64,000 nt of DNA from Paracyclopina nana (taxonomy: Eukaryota > Arthropoda > Copepoda > Cyclopoida > Cyclopettidae). The notes under the pieces were generated by a model. That model had not been told where the DNA came from and ran no database searches. It was given only the letters and a program-made list of their open reading frames with translations. Made by a program: the position numbers and the translations under genes. Positions 56,025 to 64,000 of this stretch are shown piece after piece (position 1 is the first letter of the stretch; every line of letters starts with the position of its first letter). The stretch is taken from NCBI GenBank assembly GCA_019096065.1, contig JAGUCH010000003.1:4712001-4776000 (forward strand), written 5' to 3'.

Positions 56025-57301
56025 TTACTTCTTGACAACGCCAGGCTCAGGCACTTTCAAATCTATGTTTTTGTGTCGTATATGAAGAGCTCCGTCAACG
56101 TTTTCCACCTCGTACGTCCACTTGTCAAAGCCATCAGCTCTAAATTGGGTTTTGAGGGCATCTTCGAGAATTTTGGGCGGGCCGTAGCACCCGACCTCGG
56201 GACCAAATTGGTACAAGCAATGCTGGTACAATTGTTGCATGTGGCCTAAAAACTCGATGGGAACCTGGAAACAATTATCACACTACCTCTCTGTAGATCG
56301 TACATGAGCAAAAAAGTTTACTTTTGCAGATTTGGCCATGTCAAAGCAGAGCTGAATGTCTTTGCACATCAAATCCATATTGAAGGAATCGTGATATTCT
56401 CCCCTAAATATGTTTGGTCCAGCCGTCTCCCAAAGGAAGGAATTGCCAGCTGAGGCTCTGATGCAATGCCAAAAAAGTTTCAAATCCATGCCAGAGCGTT
56501 GAGCTAAAGTCACAAATGGAAAAAATGGAATGAGGTGGTTTAAAAGAAAAGTAATTTCCACCTATTGCAAAGCATTCCGACATGGCCAAGACTTGCACAG
56601 CGCATAGCATGTTCGAAAGGACTTTGGGAATCATGGCCGTTCCCAAAGCACCAGTGTACAAAATTGTCGTGTAGCTGGCCTCCAAAACGGGCTTTGCTCT
56701 CGCATAAGCCCCTTCGTCCCCTGCAACCCAAACGGCCATTTGCCCCTTTTTCAACGCATCCAAGCCCCCCGTGATGGGACACTCCAGAATGTGAGCATTT
56801 TTGCCGTTAGCCAAAGATTGGAACATTTTGTTTTGCTCCGAATCCGTCGTAGAATGGTCGATCCATATGCTGCCAGGTTTCAGCCCTTCTAAAATGCCAT
56901 CAGGCCCCATGGCAGCACTGAAGACATGGGGCGGCTTTGGTAGGCCTTGACATGCGCAAAATAACAATGAGATCTTTTTAAAAGATTATAACGTTTGAAG
57001 GTGTTAATTTTGGTGTACCTGAGACGACGATATCAGCCGCTTCTGCGACCTCACGTGCTGACCTCTTGATTTCAATGCTTTCAGGGTAACCTTTGCATTT
57101 GTCGAGAGCAATATCGTTGATAGCTGCCACTTGGTAACCTTTACGTAACAGATTTTTGCAAACAGCATCTCCCACATGGCCCATACCAACTATGCCCACC
57201 TTAATGCTTTCATTTGAAGATGAGGCTATTCCAGCCTTACTGCAATAGCAGCCATGAACAGAACGTTTCAAAGATTGCAAAATGTTTCTGGCCCACATCA
57301 T
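56025..57301 (-). CDS. 3-hydroxyisobutyrate dehydrogenase-like enzyme, probably mitochondrial
   Basis: Four exons on the minus strand, 57301-57019, 56945-56562, 56503-56322 and 56264-56025, give 362 aa. The Rossmann domain has 'VGIVGMGHVGDAVCKNLLRK' (GxGxxG). The substrate-binding block is 'IWIDHSTTDSEQNKMFQSLA' (IDxST), followed by 'ECPITGGLDALKKGQMAVWV' in place of the usual DAPVSGG. A conserved catalytic Lys lies in ALGTAMIPKVLSNM, where the family normally has KxxNN. The N-terminus (MMWARNILQSLKRSVHGCYC) looks like a mitochondrial presequence. It is a beta-hydroxyacid dehydrogenase using NAD or NADP; the exact substrate is uncertain because of these replacements. The C-terminal extension of about 30 residues (to GVVKK) is longer than in HIBADH. 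Confidence 0.8.
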
Positions 57302-57530
57302 GGCCTTTCGAAGGACGATTCTAGAGTGAACATCGGTTATTTGTAAAACACGTTTCTTTTCAAGTTTTTCTCATTAGCTCGAGCCCAACATGAAAAATGT
57401 TTCTTCATTTGTTTCGAGGCATTTTTATTTTTGTGCTGGTGATCCAGTTTGCAATTTTGAGCAGCCATGAAAAAGGGCTTATTTTGAAGGTTTCATTTTT
57501 TTTCGGGAGATAAGCGTGCATGCCGGCAAG

Positions 57531-57538
57531 TATAAAAG
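57531..57538 (+). promoter_or_regulatory. Candidate core promoter of the secreted Cys-rich gene
   Basis: TATAAAAG lies 34 bp upstream of a CAGT at 57565, an Inr-like site of arthropod type, and about 100 bp before the ATG at 57638. Motif and spacing fit a focused promoter. Confidence 0.55.
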
Positions 57539-57637
57539 GATTCGCACGCTTTATGAGCATGGTGCAGTACTCGATGGTGTTGACACGATAGTGCACATGT
57601 CATCCATCCTGTAGGCTATAATTTTTCTTTGTGGAAG

Positions 57638-59752
57638 ATGGTGCTAATGATCAAGGTAAGGGCAAAACTCGAATAAGACTCTTTACCATGTAGCGCAGCT
57701 AATAAAAGCTTTTTTTTGGATCGGATAATCGCGATAATATAATGAATATAAGATACCATCTAGCCAAATTATAGAATGAGTGTAGACAAAGTTTGATGAG
57801 AAAAACTGTTTGCTATTACCTCCACATCAATCTAAGGGGTAGCCTTACACAAACAAAATGCCCCATCAAAAATATGCATATTTTCAGACCCAAGGATTCA
57901 TTTGGTAGTGATGTTAAAATACTTGCCTAGTGCTTCCCACAGCATAAAATTTTCGAAAACCTCTAGCGCCTTTTAACTGGAGTTTATTTAAAGGTTGTTT
58001 ATAGCAATGACCACCATAAGTAATTAGCTTTACTATCTCCCTTCCTGAGTATTTTAGAGACTTGCCTATGAAATAAAGAATGCTAGTTATGGGATTTTTA
58101 TAGAAGGTCATTGATATAAACAACCTTCAAAAAATTTTAAAGTTAAAGGCGCTTGAGGCTTTTGAATAAGTTGTGGGAAACGCGAATTTTAAAATTACTT
58201 CCAAATGAGACCTTGGGGCATGAGCTTTCAGAAAATATGCATATTTTAGATAGGAGTTTTGTCTGGGTTAGGCCCTCAAGTTCATGTGCCCCAGGATCAT
58301 TAGCAGAGCATAAACAAAGTTAAGTACGAAGAACGTTCTATGTTCCAGCATGGATGCAGTTAGCTAAAATAGATCGTGGTCCAATTCTGTCTCTAGGTTG
58401 TCCTTGTCTTGGTGTGTGCCCACTTGGCCTATGGAGCTGGTGGGCCACAGAGAAGACGTGTTCCAACCCAAGCTAAATTGGCAGAGCTGAGGAAAGAAGC
58501 GCTGAAGGCCAATGAGGCTGAGAGAGAAGGCCGAAATTTGGCCAACGTGTTTCCATTTGTGGGCGGCAACAGAGGATTGCCTAGAGCAAGATTTTTCGGA
58601 GAAGAGCCCGAACATGTCAGTCATGGTCACCATGACACCCATATTGATACCCATGCCCTCCACGATCCCATCGGTCGCCATGAACATCATAACCATGATC
58701 ACCACGAACACGATCCAATTCCTCACATTGCGTTAGACAACAGAATTTCTAGGTAACTCAACTATAGACAACATTTTCGATATGTTTTTAAAAGTACCTC
58801 TCAAAAATTGTTTCCAGGCAAAGGAACAGTCAGGGAGACGAGATAGCCTTGGACATTGGCAGCATTGCTGCAGCAGGGGAGAGGTGCATTGACAAAGTTG
58901 TAATGGTCGAGGAGACAGAATTCGACGATGTCATCACTTGCCAGCATAGCTACAGCAAAAAATGCCACACCACCTATACAACAGATTTCGAGCCCCAGCA
59001 AGAAGAGGTTTGCGACGAGAACTTCATCAAGGAGTGCTTCATTGAGTACAAAAAAGAGGCCTCCGATGAAAAAGTGGAGTTTTGCCACACTCCTTTAGTT
59101 TGTGAAGGCGAAGGTCCCACAGAATGCAAAACTGTCTACGAATCACAATGCGAGACGAGGTAAAGATATGATACAATTCTGTTTTTGAAACGCTACGTGA
59201 AAAATGCTGCTTACAGATATCACGAGCACGAAGTTGATGATGATGTCGTGGAATGTACCACCGTTCAGGAGGAAAAATGCGAAGATATCACGCAAGGCTA
59301 CACCACCGAGCAGAAATGCACTAAATGGCCCAAAGAAGTGTGTAATAAGCAGACAAAGAAGGTTCTCAAGTACTCCCCTGAAACGGATTGCAAAAAGGTC
59401 CCAAGAGAGCTCTGTGGTCCTTCAGGCTGCGTTTTGACCCCGGGACCCCAAGAATGCTTTGACAAGAAGCAAACTGTTATCACTGAAGTATTGTTAAGAC
59501 ATTTTAGGTAGATAAACAGGGCTGTGAATAAGCATCTTTCTAATTCAGGTTCCGGAGGAAACTTGCAACCTTGAGCCGCAAAAGTCTTGCAAGTTTGTCA
59601 CCAAATTAGTGCCACTTCTCAAGCCAGCTGAGGAATGTGTGGATATTCCAAAAGAGGTTTGCTCCAGAGCAAGGACCAACCCAAGGAAGGTGCAGAAGCC
59701 GGTGGTGAAGAAATGGTGCTATGTGCCCACAGCACAATCTGGCTTAGGCTAA
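57638..59752 (+). CDS. Secreted cysteine-rich acidic protein, function unknown
   Basis: Five exons, 57638-57655, 58397-58752, 58818-59159, 59217-59487 and 59549-59752, give 396 aa. The first exon encodes only MVLMIK; together with exon 2 (VVLVLVCAHLAYG) it forms a signal peptide, so the exon pair is convincing. The 60-140 region is His/Asp-rich ('HEHHNHDHHEHD'-like, possibly metal binding). Exons 3-5 carry many Cys in a repeating pattern with short acidic links ('CQHSYSKKCHTTYTTDFEP', 'EECVDIPKEVC', 'DCKKVPRELC'), each with two or three Cys about 4-8 residues apart. Families of this kind are common among arthropod secreted or cuticle-associated proteins, but I cannot name one. Intron 1 (741 bp) hosts the element at 57823-58288. 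Extracellular role inferred only. Confidence 0.8.
57823..58288. mobile_element. Inverted-repeat element inside an intron
   Basis: Two arms of about 190 bp (from about 57823 and to about 58288) are inverted copies: 'aaatatgcatattttc' near 57870 reappears reversed near 58230, 'aaggttgtttat' near 57991 reappears reversed at about 58115, and 'gcgcctttaac' related blocks flank them. Arms are separated by about 80 bp of unique sequence. No transposase frame. It lies in intron 1 of the secreted Cys-rich gene, and a diverged relative of one arm is at 150-340. Confidence 0.6.
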
Positions 59753-60212
59753 TCAGTGGATCGCGTCCAGCAACATTGAATGCAAATCTAGTCTTGCGCT
59801 CTAGGCAGCGAAAAATGCAAAAAAAACTTAAACGAACGCTGTTGGCTCCGGAAACGTTGTATATGTTAAAAATATTGTTTTTCATGCTCCATCACTACAA
59901 GACATTTATTGGATGGTATATCCTTCACATGTACTTTACTAAAATGACGACTTCTTTCATTTTTCGGTTGTGGGTTGCGAAGTCGCATTTATGAGACAAA
60001 TACATTAATATCATCGATGCAGGAATACGAGAAAGTCATGTCCAACTTCGTGGGTTTTCCTAGAATTTCGGAATTCCCTCATTGTGGGTGAAGAAAACCA
60101 GGTTCTTGGTTCTTCTAAGCTAAATGCAAGGTAGATTTAGAATTGCTACAAAACTGGTTTTGGCAACTCTATCGTCGTGTTTAGTCAATTTCTGGTCCGC
60201 AACAAAGGAATA
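59753..60212. other. Intergenic region before the protease pair
   Basis: The 460 bp contain the 3' UTR of the Cys-rich gene and the 5' region of the first FN2-clip protease. The open stretch at 59635-59994 in another frame is a shadow of exon 5 plus chance. No repeat or RNA gene is seen. Confidence 0.5.
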
Positions 60213-61987
60213 ATGACAGCCATCAAGTCACAATTCTCATTACTACTTGGATTGGCTGTTCTTATCCTAACTAAAAGTATTGAATGCAGGCCTCAGAGTG
60301 AACTTGAGGCTGCATTGAGGGGTGAAGAGTGTACAGCGAACGAAAAAGCTTCTGGTGAACCCAAACCATGCAAGTTTCCATTCATTTTTCGAAATGAAAC
60401 ATACTATGGCTGTACAACAAATACTGATCCGGATGGGTTGGCTTGGTGTTCAACAGATGTGAATCCCCTCACGTATGAGCACATAGACGGAAAAGGCAAG
60501 TGGGGCCATTGCTCTGCCAACTGTGCTGCCGACGAAGTAGCAAAAGAAGCCCATGAAACCTTGGGAGGGCTGGAGCGAGGTAGGATTTTATAAAGATCAA
60601 TCATGAAAATATTCGTGAGAATAAGAAATAAAATTCATAGGCGCTCTCCTGACAAATCGCCAAATAATCATTAGCGAGTGTGGCTGTACGTCATATTCCG
60701 AGTGTGACTGGAGCATTCGAATAATTGGATTCATTCAGAGACTGCCAAAGCAAAATCCAACCCGGACCAGCATGATTCGGTTTGTGAGGGAACGCATCTG
60801 CGATGCTGACTCCTTGTCAGTTCTCTGCTGTAGTGGGGACGATGCCCCCTCTGAGGACCAAGTTCAAGATTTCAAGCAGAAAAATCAAGCGCCGAGTAAT
60901 CAGCAACCATCTGTACAAGAAAGTAATCAAGTATGGGAGATAATTTTTCGTCACTAGTAGGGATATGTCCAAAACTGATTTTGTAGAACCTCGGCACTTG
61001 GAAACCAGATGGTGGCTCGCAAGAGTGTGGACTGAGGGCTGGAACCAGAAACATTGTAGGAGGAACGCAGGCCAAATTTGGAGAGCTCCCATTCATTGCT
61101 CTGTTTGGTTACTTCAGAGATACCACACAATTAAAGGCTGGCATCTACTATGAATGCGGAGGATCACTTATCAACAAATGGTATGTGATCACAGCAGCTC
61201 ACTGCGTGGAAAAATCTGAACCAAGGTACATTATTCTGGTTGCATGTAAACTGAAAAATAATGCACTTTCTCTCAGTGAAATCGTTTTAGGAGAGCACAT
61301 CGTCGGCCCAGATCCGGATTGCGAAGCCGGCTGCCCGCAAGCGATTATAAGGAAGCCTCAGAAAATCATAATTCACGAGGGCTATGACTCTGACAAGTAC
61401 AACAATGACTCTCCGAATGACATAGCCCTAATCAGACTGGACGAGCCAGTGCCACTGTACAGCGAAGACAAGAGAGTGTCTGCAGTTTCACCAGTTTGCT
61501 TGCCATGGCTCTCAACTTCACCAGGAGCAACCTTGAACCCAGGTGATCGCGTCCTTGGTGCTGGATGGGGGAGGACCACAAACAACCGACAAATTGCCAA
61601 GGCTCAATTTTTAGAGCTGATGGTATCGACTCGTACTTTGCTGAAAGTAGAGCTGCCTGTTGCGGAGGGCGAGAAATGTGCAAAAGATCCTACATACAGA
61701 CATTTCATAGATGAAACCCAATTGTGTGTAGGAGGAGAGTTAGGTATATAACAGAGAGTTGACGAGTTCGCAATCCGGTGGATAAAAACTGACTCGCTTT
61801 TTCAGGCAAGGACAGCTGCAATGGTGATTCTGGCGGACCAATAGCCATCCGAGAGGCAACAGATAAGCCTTGGTATCAAGTTGGCATTGTCAGCTATGGA
61901 GCCTCGGTATGTGGATCGGATCATGGAGCTGTCTACACAAAAATTACTGCTTTCCTGCCCTGGATCCAAAGCAAATTAGAGCCCTGA
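60213..61987 (+). CDS. Secreted FN2-clip-trypsin serine protease 1
   Basis: Five exons, 60213-60579, 60641-60930, 60987-61225, 61277-61743 and 61806-61987, give 514 aa. A signal peptide (MTAIKSQFSLLLGLAVLILT) precedes a fibronectin type II domain ('PCKFPFIFRNETYYGCTTNT', 'AWCSTDVN', 'GKWGHCSANC'). Next is a clip-like domain ('SECGCTSYSECDW' ... 'VRERICDADSLSVLCC', six Cys), a Gln/Ser-rich linker and a trypsin domain. The zymogen cleavage site is RNIVGG. The catalytic triad is intact: His in ITAAHC, Asp in NDIALI, Ser in GDSGGP, with the Asp ([11 protein letters not shown]) that gives trypsin-like cleavage after Lys/Arg. Clip proteases act in arthropod clotting and melanisation cascades. The gene is the first of a tandem pair with the one at 62076. 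Confidence 0.9.
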
Positions 61988-62075
61988 AATAAACACTCTA
62001 TTGTCTCAAAACTGGTTTTTCTTGTGGGAAAACCACTCTGCGCCGTAACAAAACGCTTCGTTCGTTCATCCAGTT

Positions 62076-63857
62076 ATGACAAACATCATGGCTAAGGTGC
62101 TTGGCAGATCCCATTCTTACTTGTTACTGCTTCTTTGCATCACCTCAAGGGTACAAGCTATGGACTACGAGTGCCAAGTCATCGAAGGAAACAGTGCTGT
62201 GTTGACCAATTGCTCTTTTCCATTCAAATTTGAAAATCAACTCTTTTACGGGTGCATTACAAACGCCGATCCAGAAGGGAAACTTTGGTGTTCCACCAAA
62301 ACAAACCCAGACACATACGAGCATATTGAAGGAAATGGGTATTGGGGGCATTGCGATTCTGAATCGTGCCCAAAAGACCAAGATTTCAACGATAGCAATG
62401 AAATTGCTCTCGAATTTGAGAAGCAAATAGAACAGTTGAAAAGTGATGCAAACACCCGCTCCTCTGACATTCTTTGTCCTTGCATTGATTTTCGAGAGTG
62501 TAAGTGGAGCTCAGAACTGATTGGCTTTGCTAATAGAATAAACAAAAGGCATCCAGCGTATGCCAAAGTGCTATCATTCATAAGAAAAGAAGTCTGCGAC
62601 CCTGGGACTTTTGGTGTCAATTGCTGCGGACACACGAGCGCAGTTCCATCAAGTACAACTTCTGCTATTCCATCCCAATCCCCAGAAGCCACATCAACGC
62701 CTGAGTTAACCTCCACCGACGCTCCTCAAGACCAAATGGTAAGAAGATGCACAGTCTGTCCCGTAGATTTCAACGCACTTCTTCGATAACCTGAAGTGCT
62801 AAAAATCAACAGGATAGGCTGTATAGTAAGTTTTTCCATAATCAATAAAAAGAAAACATCAAGGATTTGGGAACGTGGATCCCTACAAGCTCGGAGAAAT
62901 GTGGAACAAGGATCAATCCACTCAACGTTGTGGGAGGGAAAAATGCTCCCATAGGCTATTTTCCTTTTGTGGCTCTTTTGGGATTCAGAAAAGAAGAAAA
63001 TAACCAAGTTTACTTTACATGCGGAGGATCTGTCTTGAACAAGTGGTACATTATGACCGCTGCACATTGCTTCATCAACGACTATCCAGTGTAACTCTTC
63101 ACTAAGGCTGCGTGACCATGTCCTCAACTTTGTTCCTGTATTTATAGCGAAATTCGGCTTGGAGAGCACATAGTGGGCTCCGATCCGGATTGCACCAACG
63201 GCAACGTGGGCTGCTCTCCCAAGTTGATTGTACGTAAACCAGCCAAAGTCATCATTCACGAGGGCTACAATTCTGATAATCCAGCATCTATCAACGACAT
63301 AGCACTCATACGAGTTGATGAAGCAATCCCTCTGCATACCGAAAACAAAGACTTGTCCGGAGTGATGCCAGTATGCATTCCATTTGATGAGGACGATGAG
63401 GGGAGAGTCCTCAGAGAAAATGACCAGCTCGTAGTCGTTGGATGGGGCAAGGTTACGAAGAATCGGAGAATCACTCAAGAAAACTATTTGCTTTTTCAAG
63501 TAGCCATAAGGCACCTGCAACAAGCGACTGTGCCCGCAGTGTCCCGCTTAAGATGCGAAAAAATTGAAATTTACTCCGAGCTTGACCCAACGTACCAGCT
63601 ATGCGCAGGAGGAGAACCAGGTTTGTTGCACATTACAGAAACCATGTACTATATATTGGCAAATTCTTAAAGGAGTGGACAGTTGCAACGGAGACTCAGG
63701 GGGCCCTCTAGTATATCAAGGACCAAATGCTGAAGCTCCCTGGTATCAGGTTGGAATTGTGAGCTTTGGCACAAAAGAGTGCGGGAAAGGAACCCCAGGC
63801 GTTTACACCAGGGTCACTGCTTATTTAGACTGGATAAAGGAAAAACTGGAACCATAA
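62076..63857 (+). CDS. Secreted FN2-clip-trypsin serine protease 2
   Basis: Four exons, 62076-62738, 62864-63090, 63148-63620 and 63673-63857, give 515 aa, tandem paralogue of the preceding gene. A signal peptide ([15 protein letters not shown]) is followed by an FN2 domain ('[20 protein letters not shown]', '[19 protein letters not shown]'), a clip-like domain ('[16 protein letters not shown]' ... '[15 protein letters not shown]'), a Ser/Thr/Pro linker and trypsin with activation site NVVGG. The triad is complete: MTAAHC, NDIALIR, GDSGGP; the specificity Asp is in [12 protein letters not shown]. The exon that joins FN2 and clip is fused here, while gene 1 splits it; otherwise the exon phases are the same. 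Linker of gene 2 is richer in Ser/Thr/Pro than that of gene 1. AATAAA follows the stop at about 63860. The remainder of the window to 64000 is 3' flank. Confidence 0.92.
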
Positions 63858-64000
63858 GGAAATAAACTTAAAGCTGTATCTTTAATAAAAAAAGACTTAT
63901 CATAAAAAAAATTGTAACACCAGGGAGGGAGCTTGTAGCTATTTTGCTCCGTATCTATGGAGCCAGATAAGAGATGAAGACAAGCTTGTACCAATTTAGA

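Noticed and set aside
60213..63857. Horizontal transfer of the FN2-protease genes from a vertebrate
   Set aside because: They have clip domains and short host-type introns, so an arthropod origin is more likely.

Overview
The window reads as nuclear DNA of an arthropod, most likely a crustacean or other pancrustacean. The evidence is spliced genes with GT-AG introns mostly 50-80 bp long, an Ile tRNA gene, arthropod-type families (clip-domain serine proteases, an insect Ggamma1-like G protein gamma subunit, an FMRFamide-receptor-like GPCR) and a complete BEL/Pao retrotransposon. I cannot name the species. Exon coordinates come from joining reading frames at GT/AG sites by eye and checking phase; none has transcript support here.

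Layout. 1-2.8 kb: intergenic, with a mariner-like MITE. 2.8-11.9 kb (+): coactosin-like gene with a very large extra N-terminus and a 5.8 kb intron. 12.3-13.8 kb (-): cytosolic-type SHMT. 14.3-15.8 kb (+): ESS2 splicing factor. 15.9-20 kb: MITEs, a small secreted Cys-rich gene, tRNA-Ile(AAT). 20.1-22.1 kb (+): moesin/ERM. 22.5-23.5 kb (-): rogdi. 24-25.4 kb (+): bystin. 25.8-37.9 kb: a G protein gamma gene split by an 11.9 kb BEL/Pao element with apparently identical LTRs, a 5 bp target duplication and an extra 1236-codon ORF after pol. 38-39.9 kb (-): medium-chain acyl-CoA synthetase. 40.6-41.8 kb (+): GPCR. 41.8-43.4 kb (-): small secreted protein and a BTB zinc-finger protein. 43.6-45.3 kb (+): aladin. 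46.1-48 kb (+): C2H2 zinc-finger protein. 48-49.9 kb (-): uridine kinase-like 1. 50.5-51.8 kb (+): GALT. 51.9-53.3 kb (-): LIPT1. 54.2-54.9 kb (-): unknown protein. 55.1-55.6 kb (-): possible 51-aa tail-anchored micropeptide. 56-57.3 kb (-): 3-hydroxyisobutyrate-dehydrogenase-like enzyme. 57.6-59.8 kb (+): secreted Cys-rich protein. 60.2-63.9 kb (+): tandem pair of FN2-clip-trypsin proteases.

The genes are mostly unrelated housekeeping genes packed head-to-head or tail-to-tail (SHMT/ESS2, rogdi/bystin, BTB-ZF/aladin and UCKL1/GALT are divergent; coactosin/SHMT, ZF/UCKL1 and GALT/LIPT1 are convergent). The only clear functional cluster is the tandem protease pair at the right end. The points most worth following are the retrotransposon inside the Ggamma coding exon, the unknown second ORF of that element, the coactosin with three regularly spaced N-terminal repeats, and the FN2-clip-protease architecture.
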